35,225 nucleotides of DNA from Anaerolineae bacterium (GTDB taxonomy: Bacteria > Chloroflexota > Anaerolineae > Aggregatilineales > Phototrophicaceae), in NCBI GenBank assembly GCA_026645945.1, contig JAPKMO010000038.1, positions 1 through 35,225 on the forward strand, written 5' to 3'. The notes below the pieces were generated by a model. The model was not told the origin of the DNA. It saw only the letters and a program-made list of their open reading frames with translations, and searched no databases. The translations under genes were made by a program, and so were the position numbers. Positions 22,905-31,572 of this stretch are shown here, one piece after another; position 1 is the first letter of the stretch, and every line of letters starts with the position of its first letter.

Positions 22905-25367
22905 CTACGAAACCGCCGCTTCCACCCCGGCAGCGGCGGACGGCGGGGCAGGACGCCGGCGCGCTTTTAAATACGCCAGCGCGGCGCGCGCGTCCGTCCA
23001 CAGCGCCTGCGCGTGGCCGCCGATGGCGATCAGCAGCGCCACGGGAATCGCCAGCGTAAAAATCTGCTCCGGGTAATCGTAATACAAGACGGCCACTGGG
23101 TTCGCCAGCACATCGGCGGAAAACGGAATCGGCACGATCAGGTCGCCCGTCCAGAAAAAATGAAACATAATGTACAGCGGCAGATAGGTGGCGACCGCCG
23201 TCACCAGCGCCGCCGCCCACCCGCGCAGGTTCAAGGCCGCCGACAGCACGAACCCCAGCGCCAGCCCCGCCCCGGCGAAGGCCATCACGCCCCAGTCCGG
23301 CACGTAATTAAAAAAGAACCAGGTGAACGCCCCCCACGTCAGCGTCCCCCACAGCAGCCCGGTGATGGAACTGAGCGCCGCCCGCGCCCACCAGGGCCAG
23401 AAACCGCGCATCCGGCTGGAATACTCGCCGGCGAGAAAAACCAGCGCCGCCACGAACATGCCGAACGTCAGGCCGATGGAGATGGTTTTGCCCCAGCGGT
23501 CGGCGTTAAAAATGGCCTCGCTGCGAAAGGTCAGAAAAACGTGTGCGCCCATCGCCAGCGCCGCGCCGATTAAAGCGAACATAAACCGCCAGACGTTTTG
23601 CAGCGGGTTGTCGGTCATGCGCCGCCAGGTGTTCGCCAGCCAGGCATACAGCCGCCCCCGCGCGCTGACCGCCGGCGGAAGCGACGGTGACTCGTCGCGC
23701 ACGAAAGCCAGCGCCCGCAGCGCGCCGGGCTGGTTTTTGCGCTGCGCCTCGGCGATCACATCCACCGCTTCCAGCGACCGGATGCGCCCGATAGTGCGGG
23801 CTGCCAGTTCGGCCACCTGGGGCGAATCCGCATCCAGGGCGTTTTCGGCCAGCAGGTGATCGATGTCCGGGGTATACACAAACTCGCGCCACAGCGGCGG
23901 GGCGTCCAGTTGAATGCCCAGCCGCGTCGTCGTGGTCAGCAGCCTGCCGGTCAAACCGCTGCTCGGCTTGACCACCGCACCGTAAGCGCCGCTTGATCCC
24001 CCGGCTTTGCCACGTTGAGCGCGCGTCCCCAGCACGTGAATGGCGGCCAGCCGCGCCGGTTCGTTGGTTTCGACCGAAAGCGCCTGCGCCACCAACAGCG
24101 GAATTTTAGGCGGGTCGCTGTCCGGCAGGGTTTCCAGCCGGTAGAGCGCCCGCACCCGCGCCGGGGCGTTGGCGCTGCGGATGGTGTGCAGCGCCACCCA
24201 GCGCCGGTTTTCGTCGTCCAGCCTGCCCCACCAGTAGGCGATTTCGTGGTCGTATTCCAGCGCGCCGCGCAGCAGCATCTGCGTCCCCAGCTCGTCCAGT
24301 TCCAGGCCGTGTTCTTCGGCGCGCATGTAAAAATCGCTCATCAGCATAAAGTGCGTCATGCCCAGCAGGAAGCGCCCCTGCGCCCAGGCGCGGCGCGCCC
24401 GGTCGTAAATGTCCCTGGCTTCCAGCCGCGCCATCACGTCCTGGCCGGCCTGGGTGGTGGTGGCCGGCATCCGCAGGTTGACGGTCGCGCCCAGGTCGCC
24501 GGAGTCCACCAGCCGTATATCGTCTACGGTCTCGATTTCGCGCCGGACGCCGGAAAGCTGCGCCAGCACCGCTTCGATTTCCGTAATCAGGTCGGTCACG
24601 CGGTCGGGGCGGCTGGCGGCGTCCAGGGCCGTGCCGCGCCGCAGGATGGGCGTCAGCACCTCGGCGGCTTCCCCGCCCAGTTTGCTCAGTTCCGGCAGGT
24701 CTTCCTGCCACTGAAGCTGTTTAAGCGCCAGCGAGGTGGTGGCATCGAAGGGCAGTTCGCCGGTGAACATCTGGAACAGCAGGATGGCGAAGCTGTAAAT
24801 GTCGGCGCGGTGGTCGAGGACGCTGGCCGTAAGCTGCTCCGGGGCCATATACAGCAGTGTGCCGTAACCAGGGTTGGCTGCCCGTCCCTCCGGGCCGATC
24901 ACTGTCGCCAGGCCGAAGTCGGCCAGGTAGGGCGACAGGTTGCTGTCCATCAGAATATTGGACGGCTTTAAATCCAGGTGAATGACGTTGTTGGAGTGGG
25001 CATAATCCAGTGCGGTGGCGATATCCCTGGCGTAGCGCATGGCCTCTGGCAGCGGCAGCGGCCCGCGCGCCAGCAGGCTTTCCAGCGAACCGCCCGTGAC
25101 GTAACGCATGACGATATAAAGCTGGTCGTCGTACTCGCCAAAGTCGTAAATCGGCAGAATATGAGGATGTTCCAACTGGGCAATCGTCCGGGCTTCCTGC
25201 TCGAACAGCTTGACCGGCTCGACATCCTGGGATAGATCGCGGGCGATAGTTTTGATGGCGACGGTGCGGTGCAGGCGGTTGTCCCGTGCCGACCAGACAT
25301 CGGCCATGCCGCCCCGCCCAATGTGTTCGATAATCCGGTAGTGACTGAACTCGATGCCGACATCCAT
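22905..25367 (-). CDS. Ser/Thr protein kinase with HEAT-like and multi-TM C-terminus
   Basis: 820 aa. Kinase domain at about 10-270: GRGGMADVWSA, ATP lysine K39 (VAIKT), catalytic loop HLDLKPSN (H130, L131, D132: the usual HRD Arg is Leu), DFGLA with D150, and APEQLTA. The central region (about 330-560) is rich in helical, Arg/Leu-containing units resembling HEAT/TPR-type repeats (ARDIYDRARRAWAQGRFLLG, then several AALxVLG-like units). The C-terminal 240 residues contain about six to seven hydrophobic segments. Start ATG 25367 (MDVGIEFSHY) is chosen because the -10-like TATAAT at 25416-25411 lies upstream of it and would be inside the longer ORF. It is divergent from the aminotransferase gene. 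Non-RD kinases often do not rely on activation-loop phosphorylation; here that is inference. Confidence 0.9.
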   Translation of the reverse strand: MDVGIEFSHYRIIEHIGRGGMADVWSARDNRLHRTVAIKTIARDLSQDVEPVKLFEQEARTIAQLEHPHILPIYDFGEYDDQLYIVMRYVTGGSLESLLARGPLPLPEAMRYARDIATALDYAHSNNVIHLDLKPSNILMDSNLSPYLADFGLATVIGPEGRAANPGYGTLLYMAPEQLTASVLDHRADIYSFAILLFQMFTGELPFDATTSLALKQLQWQEDLPELSKLGGEAAEVLTPILRRGTALDAASRPDRVTDLITEIEAVLAQLSGVRREIETVDDIRLVDSGDLGATVNLRMPATTTQAGQDVMARLEARDIYDRARRAWAQGRFLLGMTHFMLMSDFYMRAEEHGLELDELGTQMLLRGALEYDHEIAYWWGRLDDENRRWVALHTIRSANAPARVRALYRLETLPDSDPPKIPLLVAQALSVETNEPARLAAIHVLGTRAQRGKAGGSSGAYGAVVKPSSGLTGRLLTTTTRLGIQLDAPPLWREFVYTPDIDHLLAENALDADSPQVAELAARTIGRIRSLEAVDVIAEAQRKNQPGALRALAFVRDESPSLPPAVSARGRLYAWLANTWRRMTDNPLQNVWRFMFALIGAALAMGAHVFLTFRSEAIFNADRWGKTISIGLTFGMFVAALVFLAGEYSSRMRGFWPWWARAALSSITGLLWGTLTWGAFTWFFFNYVPDWGVMAFAGAGLALGFVLSAALNLRGWAAALVTAVATYLPLYIMFHFFWTGDLIVPIPFSADVLANPVAVLYYDYPEQIFTLAIPVALLIAIGGHAQALWTDARAALAYLKARRRPAPPSAAAGVEAAVS

Positions 25368-25410
25368 AAAACGCAGCCGTTCCTCACTGGCGACTCCACA
25401 CTCAGATTTT

Positions 25411-25416
25411 ATTATA
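25411..25416 (-). promoter_or_regulatory. Candidate -10 box of second Ser/Thr kinase gene
   Basis: TATAAT on the minus strand, with a second -10-like TATACT at 25423-25418. No good -35 is visible. Another TATAAT on the plus strand at 25501-25506 serves the divergent aminotransferase gene. Confidence 0.35.
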
Positions 25417-25540
25417 GAGTATAGCGCCGGAACGCGCCCACGTGTTTGTTTTTGCGCCGGCTTCATTGAACCGGGTGTGGGCGCGGCGCAGCGGTGTGAT
25501 TATAATTAAACAAACCAACCACAATCAGCGAGACAGCACC

Positions 25541-26701
25541 ATGCGGAATTATGTCGCCCACAGTGTTCAGAACCTGCGTCCTTCCGGCATCCGCCGCTAT
25601 TTCGACATCGCCGCCACCATGACGGATGTGGTGACGCTGGGCATCGGGGAGCCGGATTTTGTCACGCCGGAACGAATTATAGCCAGAGGCATCGAGTCGC
25701 TGCGCCAGGGGGAAACGCGCTATACGTCCAATTCCGGCACCGTTGAACTGCGGCGGGCCATTTCGGCCTATATCGAACGGCTGCACGGCCTGCATTATAA
25801 CCCCGACAATCAGATTCTGGTCACGGTCGGCGTCAGCGAGGGTATGTGGCTGGCCTTAAAAGCCATCCTCGATCCGGGCGACGAGGTGCTGGTTCCGCAG
25901 CCCTGTTTTGTCTCCAATCCGGCAGCGGTGGATATGGCGGGCGGCGTGCCGGTGGTAGTGGATACCCGCGCCGAGGACGATTTTCAGGTCACGGGCGCGC
26001 AGCTTGAAGCGGCCATTTCGCCGCGCACCAAAGCCATCCTCATCAACTACCCCAACAACCCGACCGGCGCGATTTTATCGCGCGAACGGCTGGATGAAAT
26101 CGCGGCGGTGGCGGAAAAATACGATCTGGTTGTGATTTCCGACGAAATTTACGAACGGCTGGTCTACGGCACGCAGCACGTCAGTTTTGCCGCGCTGCCG
26201 GGTATGTACGAGCGCACGATTTTATTAAGCGGCATGAGCAAATCGTTTGCCATGACCGGCTGGCGCATCGGCTATGTCACTGCCTCGCCAGCCATCATGG
26301 AGGCCGTTCGTAAACTGCACCAGTATTTGATTATGTCCGCGCCCACCACCGGCCAGGTCGCGGCGGTGGAGGCGCTGCAAAACGGCGACGACGCCGTGCG
26401 GGCGATGGTGGCGGAGTACGACGCGCGCCGCCGCCTGATCGTGGATGGTTTCAACCGTCTGGGGCTGGCCTGTTTCGAGCCGCGCGGCGCGTTTTACGCT
26501 TTCCCCAGCATCGCTGCCGCCGGCATGGCGGATGAGGAATTTTGCGAGCGGCTGCTGTATGAAGAACGGGTCGCTGTCATTCCCGGCAGCGCCTTCGGGC
26601 GCAGTGGGACCGGCCACATCCGCGCCTGTTATGCCACCAGCCGGCAGAATATCGAAACCGCCCTGGAGCGGCTGGAGCGTTTTATGCAGCGCCACGGTTA
26701 A
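25541..26701 (+). CDS. Class I PLP-dependent aminotransferase
   Basis: 386 aa, aspartate-aminotransferase superfamily (subgroup I-gamma-like). Seen: VTLGIGEPDF near 31-40, TRYTSNSGTVELRRAIS, the NYPNNPTGA loop with the PLP-contacting Asn, VISDEIYERLVY with the pyridine-N Asp, Schiff-base lysine K234 in SGMSKSFAMTGWRIGY, and the carboxylate Arg in the GTGHIRACYA stretch. The donor amino acid cannot be read from the sequence; aspartate or aromatic amino acids are usual for this group. ATG at 25541 has only a weak GAGA ribosome site. A TATAAT lies at 25501-25506, so the leader is about 28 nt. Confidence 0.92.
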   Translation: MRNYVAHSVQNLRPSGIRRYFDIAATMTDVVTLGIGEPDFVTPERIIARGIESLRQGETRYTSNSGTVELRRAISAYIERLHGLHYNPDNQILVTVGVSEGMWLALKAILDPGDEVLVPQPCFVSNPAAVDMAGGVPVVVDTRAEDDFQVTGAQLEAAISPRTKAILINYPNNPTGAILSRERLDEIAAVAEKYDLVVISDEIYERLVYGTQHVSFAALPGMYERTILLSGMSKSFAMTGWRIGYVTASPAIMEAVRKLHQYLIMSAPTTGQVAAVEALQNGDDAVRAMVAEYDARRRLIVDGFNRLGLACFEPRGAFYAFPSIAAAGMADEEFCERLLYEERVAVIPGSAFGRSGTGHIRACYATSRQNIETALERLERFMQRHG

Positions 26702-26794
26702 TGAAGCATAAAGCTTTACGCCTGCCCACCCGCAAATGTCATGTTACAATAGAGATATGTGGGGCGGTTTATTGGCAGTGAGAGGGGAAAGCGA

Positions 26795-29098
26795 GTGTCG
26801 CCGCTGCTCCCGGCTTTGACTGCATCTTTTTGCGGGGCGCTTATCCTGGTCTGGGTTTACTCCCGGCTGTACAGCCTGGATAATCAACCCTATATTCGCA
26901 TCTGGTTTTATGCCTGGGCGACACTGCCGATCCGCTACGCGCTGCTCATTTTAGGGCAGGTCAGCACCGTTTCCCCCGCGCTGGCCGGCCTTGACGAAAT
27001 TCTGGGCCTGCTGCTGGCGCTGCTGCTGTTGTGGGGGGCGTATCGTTTTACCGACCAACATTTCCCGCGCCGGTGGGCGCTGCTCGCCGGGACTGTGATG
27101 GTCTGGGTACTGGTCGCCCTGGCGGCGGAGCTTCCCGCGCCGGCGATCAGCCTGCCGACATCGTTCGCGCTGGGTGTGACCAAAATTTACGCCGGCATCG
27201 TTATCCTGCGTTCGACGCGCTTCGATACCAATAACAAAAAGGTGGCCGGCTGGGCATTTATCCTGCTGGGGATTCACCAGTTGGATTACCCCTTCCTGCG
27301 CCCGGTGGAGTGGTTCGCGCCCTGGGGCTATGTTATCGCTGTTATGCTGGAAATCATTATTGCGCTCAGCCTGCTGCTGGTTTATTTCGAGCGCACCCGC
27401 GCCGAACTGCAAGCCAGCCAGAGCCGCATGGCACTGGACGTGGCCGAACGCAAACGCGCCGAGGCCGCCGAACACCAGCAGCGCATTCTGGCCGAGGCGC
27501 TGCGCGATACGGTGGGGGTTTTGAACAGCGTGCTCGACCCGGAGGTGGTTTTAAACCACATCCTGGAGCGTATTGCCGACCTCATCCCGCATGACGCCGC
27601 CACCATCATGATGATCGAGGGGGACGAAGCGCGCATCGTCGGCAGCCGGGGATATGTCGAACGCGGGGTGGCCGAGGTACTGAAGCAGTTCTCCTTTCCG
27701 CTGACCGGCAGTTTTAAATTCGGTAAGATGATCGAAACTGGCGAACCAGTCATCATCGGCGACACGCGGCTTGATGACAGGTGGACGGTTTTCCCGCAGA
27801 CCAGCTGGATTCGCGGCTATCTGGGCGCGCCGATTCAGGCTGATGGGCAAACGCTGGGTTTCATCAACCTGGACAGCGAGGTCCCGTACACCTTCCGGTC
27901 GCAGGATGCTGAAACGCTGCGTATTTTCGCCGACCAAGCTGGCATCGCGCTGCGGAACGCCCGGCTGTACGGCGCGGTTCTCGACCAGGCGGTCGAGCTG
28001 GAGCGGCGCGTGGCCGAACGCACCGCCGAACTGGAACGCGAGCGCGCCCAGCTTCAGGCGATTCTGGATGCGATGAACGAGGGCGTGATCGGCATGATCT
28101 TCGGCGACGAACCGGGCAGCGTGGCTTATCGGTATACTAACCGGGCGCTGCATACCCTGACTGGTTATGATGCCAGCGAATGGGACCCCAAAACGGTTTT
28201 TATCGGCAGTATGAAGCCGGAGGATTTCGCCAACGCCTGGAACGAGATGATGCAAACCGTCCGCCAGGAAGGCATCTGGAAGGTAGAAACCAGGGCGCGG
28301 CGCAAAGACGGCAGCGAATTCGAGGCTGCCCTGACCATCACCCGCGTCACCGGGCCGGACGGGCGAACCGACGGCGTGGTGTCTATCCTGCGGGATATCA
28401 GCCAGCAAAAAGCCCTGGAAGCGCAGAAGGCCAACTTCGTTACCCGCGCCTCGCACGAACTCCGCACGCCGATCACCAACCTGATGACCCGGCTGTACCT
28501 GGCGCGCCGCCAGCCGGAGCGTATCGAAACCCACCTGGCGATTATTGAAGAAGTCGCCAACCGGATGAAAAATCTGGTTCAAGACCTGCTCGATCTCTCG
28601 CGCTTTGAGCGCGGCGTGGTGCAGTTAAAACCGCAGCCGGTGGTGCTGCAAGACCTGGTGGCGCACCTGGTCGAAATCCAGCAGCCGGAGGCGGATAACA
28701 AACAGATCGAACTGGTGTGCCAGATGCCGGGACCGCCGCTGCGCGTATATGCCGACCCGGAACGGCTGATTCAGGTCATCACCAACCTGCTTACCAACGC
28801 CATTCACTACACGCCGCCCCAGGGACAGATCACCATCCGGCTGGAGATGGATGACGACCAGGCCGCGCTCATTCACGTTCAGGATACCGGCAGCGGCATC
28901 AACTCCGAACACCTGCCCCACATTTTTGAACCGTTTTACCGCGCCAGTTCGGACAGCGCCGGCATCGGCCTGGGGTTAAGCATTTCGCGGGAGATTGTGG
29001 AACTTCACGGCGGGCAGCTTTCGGCAGCCAGCGAAGCTGGACAGGGAAGCTGTTTCACCATCCGGCTGCCTCTGTTGGGAGAAACCGTGCCGATTTGA
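26795..29098 (+). CDS. Sensor histidine kinase with 7TM-like, GAF and PAS modules
   Basis: 767 aa. Domains in order: about seven hydrophobic segments (residues 5-205), a short coiled coil (ERTRAELQASQSRMALDVAE), GAF (about 240-395), a coiled-coil linker (ELERRVAERTAELERERAQ), PAS (about 420-535, with NRALHTLTGYDASEW and an ARRKDGSEFEAAL PAC), HisKA with ASHELRTPITNL (H554), and HATPase with NLLTNAIHYT, DTGSGI and GIGLGLSI. No receiver domain or adjacent response regulator is seen, so its partner is encoded elsewhere. Start GTG 26795 has GAGGGGAAAG upstream; the in-frame GTG at 26759 lacks a ribosome site. TACAAT at 26745-26750 is a candidate -10. Confidence 0.93.
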   Translation: MSPLLPALTASFCGALILVWVYSRLYSLDNQPYIRIWFYAWATLPIRYALLILGQVSTVSPALAGLDEILGLLLALLLLWGAYRFTDQHFPRRWALLAGTVMVWVLVALAAELPAPAISLPTSFALGVTKIYAGIVILRSTRFDTNNKKVAGWAFILLGIHQLDYPFLRPVEWFAPWGYVIAVMLEIIIALSLLLVYFERTRAELQASQSRMALDVAERKRAEAAEHQQRILAEALRDTVGVLNSVLDPEVVLNHILERIADLIPHDAATIMMIEGDEARIVGSRGYVERGVAEVLKQFSFPLTGSFKFGKMIETGEPVIIGDTRLDDRWTVFPQTSWIRGYLGAPIQADGQTLGFINLDSEVPYTFRSQDAETLRIFADQAGIALRNARLYGAVLDQAVELERRVAERTAELERERAQLQAILDAMNEGVIGMIFGDEPGSVAYRYTNRALHTLTGYDASEWDPKTVFIGSMKPEDFANAWNEMMQTVRQEGIWKVETRARRKDGSEFEAALTITRVTGPDGRTDGVVSILRDISQQKALEAQKANFVTRASHELRTPITNLMTRLYLARRQPERIETHLAIIEEVANRMKNLVQDLLDLSRFERGVVQLKPQPVVLQDLVAHLVEIQQPEADNKQIELVCQMPGPPLRVYADPERLIQVITNLLTNAIHYTPPQGQITIRLEMDDDQAALIHVQDTGSGINSEHLPHIFEPFYRASSDSAGIGLGLSISREIVELHGGQLSAASEAGQGSCFTIRLPLLGETVPI

Positions 29099-29159
29099 TA
29101 AAATTCGGGGTTCGGCGTACCATGCAGCTTAAAAGTCGTGAAACACAGCAGGGACAACT

Positions 29160-29792
29160 ATGACCGATTTTCAGACTCGTGACAGCAGCAAGGCGGTCGA
29201 AAACGCCTATAAAACCCTAGAAACGACCCTCTCGCAGCGGCGAAACCAGCGCGCTTTTTTGCAGAAGCAGACCAGCATCTTCACCGAGTCCCTGTTCGGG
29301 GCGCTGCAAACCGCGATCTACGAATGCCGCGAGAATGGGCTGGCTGAACTGGGCGAACCGCGCTTGATTGACCATCCCGCCGGGGCCGGGCGGCGCGCGC
29401 TGCAAATTTCGATTGAGGACTGGAGCGTGATTTTTGTGCCGCTGGTCGGCATGGCCTGGCCGAACGCGCGCGACGAGGCGCAGATTCCCGGCTCGGCGTT
29501 TAAGGAACTGTGCGGGCGCATCGCCGTTTTCATCGGCAGCGAGCCGGACACAGCTTCGTTTTACGATTTCCTGATTTTACCGAACGGCTCGTGGTTCGCC
29601 TGGGGGTACGGCTGGCCGCGCCAGGCTTCGACCATCGAGGAAACCGACTTCAGGGCGCTGGCCTACGAGCTGCTGGCGAGTTTCGTCCGCGATATTCACA
29701 CGACCTGGCGCACGCGCGATCAAACGCTGCTCGGTACGGCGATGGACGCGCGCAAGCGGTCTTACGTGTTCGGCCTGCCGGGCGATGAATAG
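29160..29792 (+). CDS. Hypothetical protein upstream of TPR gene
   Basis: 210 aa, family not recognised. The N-terminal 60 residues are helical and charged (SKAVENAYKTLETTLSQRRNQRAFLQ split over one helix). The remainder has mixed alpha/beta character with aromatic-rich stretches (IEDWSVIFVPLVGMAWPNA, LPNGSWFAWGYGWPR). No signal peptide, membrane segment or catalytic motif was identified. ATG with AGGGA upstream, 61 bp after the histidine kinase stop. It overlaps the TPR gene by 8 bp, so the two are probably co-translated and may share function, possibly downstream of the histidine kinase. Confidence 0.75.
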   Translation: MTDFQTRDSSKAVENAYKTLETTLSQRRNQRAFLQKQTSIFTESLFGALQTAIYECRENGLAELGEPRLIDHPAGAGRRALQISIEDWSVIFVPLVGMAWPNARDEAQIPGSAFKELCGRIAVFIGSEPDTASFYDFLILPNGSWFAWGYGWPRQASTIEETDFRALAYELLASFVRDIHTTWRTRDQTLLGTAMDARKRSYVFGLPGDE

Positions 29793-30600
29793 AGCGCTTC
29801 AACTGGCGGAGGCGTTCGTCCGCGCCGGAGAACTGGCCGACGCGCTGGAGGCGCTGCACCGGCATATCGAGTCCAGCCCCGGCGATGACGATGCACGTCG
29901 GCTGCGGGCGGCGGTGTGCCTGCGCCTGGGGGACGGCGATCACCTGTGGGCGGCGCTGGCCGACCTGGATGCTTTAACATCCGCCGGCGCTGGTGACGAA
30001 GTGCAGCGTTCGATTATATTGCAGCGGCTTGGTGATTTACCCGGCGCGCTGGCCGCCATGACCCGCGCGCGCGCCCTGAAGCCGGACGATGACCGGATAA
30101 CCGCGCGTTACCTGGAACTGCTGGTGATGGCCGGTCGGCGGCACACCGCCCGCGACCTGCTCAAAACACTGCCGCAGACCTGGCGTTGGCTGGAAACCGG
30201 CGGCGACCTGGCGCGGGATGACGGCGACTTCGCCGGGGCGGTCGGGTATTATACGGCGGCGCTCGATCAACTTGATGCGCGTATGGATACTGCCGGAGAC
30301 GCTTTCGCCGCCGGGCTGCGCGTGGCGCTGCTGTCGAAACGCGCGGCGGTTTATCTGGCCGGCGGTCAGCCCGCGCCGGCGGAAGCCGATTACCGGCTGC
30401 TGGAAAGCCTCGTGCCGGGCGATCTGACGTTTGTTTTTTATCGCGGGCTGGCGCTGGCGCTGCGGGGCGAGATGGATAACGCCTGCGCGATCTGCCGCGC
30501 GGCGCTCCAGGATGCTGGCGCCGCCATGCGCGCGGCCATGCTGGAGGCGCTGGCCGATGACCGGCTGGCGAGCCTGCGCGCCGCGCTTATTTCCCCGTGA
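29785..30600 (+). CDS. TPR-repeat protein
   Basis: 271 aa, soluble, with about six degenerate tetratricopeptide repeats (for example AEAFVRAGELADALEALHRH, LQRLGDLPGALAAMTRARAL, LARDDGDFAGAVGYYTAALD and LALALRGEMDNACAICRAAL). TPR proteins act as protein-interaction scaffolds. The partner is not evident; the coupled upstream protein is the natural candidate. The ATG lies inside the end of the preceding gene. Confidence 0.85.
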   Translation: MNRALQLAEAFVRAGELADALEALHRHIESSPGDDDARRLRAAVCLRLGDGDHLWAALADLDALTSAGAGDEVQRSIILQRLGDLPGALAAMTRARALKPDDDRITARYLELLVMAGRRHTARDLLKTLPQTWRWLETGGDLARDDGDFAGAVGYYTAALDQLDARMDTAGDAFAAGLRVALLSKRAAVYLAGGQPAPAEADYRLLESLVPGDLTFVFYRGLALALRGEMDNACAICRAALQDAGAAMRAAMLEALADDRLASLRAALISP

Positions 30601-30631
30601 GTGGCCCGGCCAGACCATCTTAGTGAAATTG

Positions 30632-30775
30632 CCCTCACCCTCTCGCGCTCAGGGGACATGCGTCTCCGTTCGGCTCGCCTCTCCCGAACGCGCTGCGCGC
30701 TGGGAGAGAAATCGAATACCGCGCCTGCTGCTCCCCGCTCCCTTGAATTCGGGGGAGCGGGGTTGGGGGTGAGGG
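30632..30775. repeat. Type C GC-rich hairpin repeat, copy 1
   Basis: Outer inverted repeat CCCTCACCC (30632-30640) with GGGTGAGGG (30767-30775). Inside, CTCTCCC..GGGAGAG, then CCCCGCTCCC with GGGAGCGGGG around TTGAATTC. It sits between the convergent TPR and GNAT genes. It shares the GAATTCGGGG..GGGGT..GGGTGA pattern with 31354-31450. Confidence 0.75.
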
Positions 30776-30783
30776 GACCTACA

Positions 30784-31281
30784 TTAAACGATTTTAACGA
30801 AATAGACCCCACCGATTTTGGCCCCGGCAGAGGTTTCGTACAGCGCGGGGTGGATGCCGAAGCCCAGGCTTATCTTGAGCGCGTAATTGGCCCGGTGGTC
30901 GAAGGACGACCATGAGCGCAGTTGGTAGCAGTGGTTTTCCCTGGTGAAGTCCAGCGCCGCCACCTGCAAGGCGCGGCCATAACCCCGGCGGCGGTGTGTT
31001 TCTTCGACGGCGAAGGTCTGCACGAACATTTCCTCCAGCGCGCGGCCTGCTGCCCCCACAAGCGCCGATGTGCCGCCCGCGCCGTCCGGCACGAGGATAG
31101 GCTGCCGCTTGAGCGAGAGATGGCCGACGACGCCTGACTCGATCACCACGCCGAAATAAAACGTATCCGCCAGCGGGCTGCCGTCGGCAGCCACGCCCCA
31201 GCGTGCCATGTTCACCCGGCGCAGATGCGTGATGTAGTCCTGCCACAGGCCATCATCAGACGAAAATCGTTGCACCGGCAT
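30784..31281 (-). CDS. GNAT-family N-acetyltransferase
   Basis: 165 aa. Acetyl-CoA-binding fold: VVIESGVVGHLSLKRQPI (strands 2-3), FVQTFAVEETHRRRGYGRAL with the pyrophosphate loop RRRGYGRA at 97-104, ALDFTRENHCYQLRSWSS, and NYALKISLGFGIHPALYE as the terminal helix-strand. The substrate is unknown. ATG 31281 with AAAGGAA 7-8 nt upstream. Single gene, convergent with the TPR gene across the type C hairpin. Confidence 0.87.
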   Translation of the reverse strand: MPVQRFSSDDGLWQDYITHLRRVNMARWGVAADGSPLADTFYFGVVIESGVVGHLSLKRQPILVPDGAGGTSALVGAAGRALEEMFVQTFAVEETHRRRGYGRALQVAALDFTRENHCYQLRSWSSFDHRANYALKISLGFGIHPALYETSAGAKIGGVYFVKIV

Positions 31282-31572
31282 GGTTTTTGTTCCTTTAGGT
31301 GGGCTATGTGCGGGACGATCGCTTCAAGAGCGTACAGGTCATAGTCACGGCCAGACCCCTCTAAATCTCCCTCGAATTCAGGTGAGACTTTGCTTCCGGG
31401 GTGTTTTAGCTCCCTCCCCGAATTCGGGGAGGACTGGGGTGGGGTGAAAGGCGAAAGCCCGCTTATTGAGATGCTGTATCTTTAAGCGATTGCCTTATTT
31501 TGTAAAACGGGATTATAGCCCTTTTGCCGCGCCTGCGATACAGTTAGCAGCCGCGTTGGACGACATACACGA
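31282..31572. other. Intergenic region between divergent GNAT and CcmC-like genes
   Basis: 291 bp without a recognisable gene. It contains the type C repeat copy 2 (31354-31450) and some AT-richer sequence at 31460-31520. No convincing promoter for the CcmC-like gene was identified. Confidence 0.6.
31354..31450. repeat. Type C GC-rich hairpin repeat, copy 2
   Basis: Contains a perfect 20-bp palindrome at 31413-31432 (CCTCCCCGAA and its complement, centred on GAATTC), followed by ACTGGGGTGGGGTGAAAG. A degenerate first half (CTCCCTCGAATTCAGGTGAG) precedes it at about 31367. It shares layout and the GAATTC centre with copy 1. Confidence 0.72.

Noticed and set aside
26701..26720. Palindrome TAAAGCTTTA after the aminotransferase gene as terminator
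   Set aside because: The stem is short and AT-rich with no loop and no T-tract, so it is unlikely to terminate transcription.
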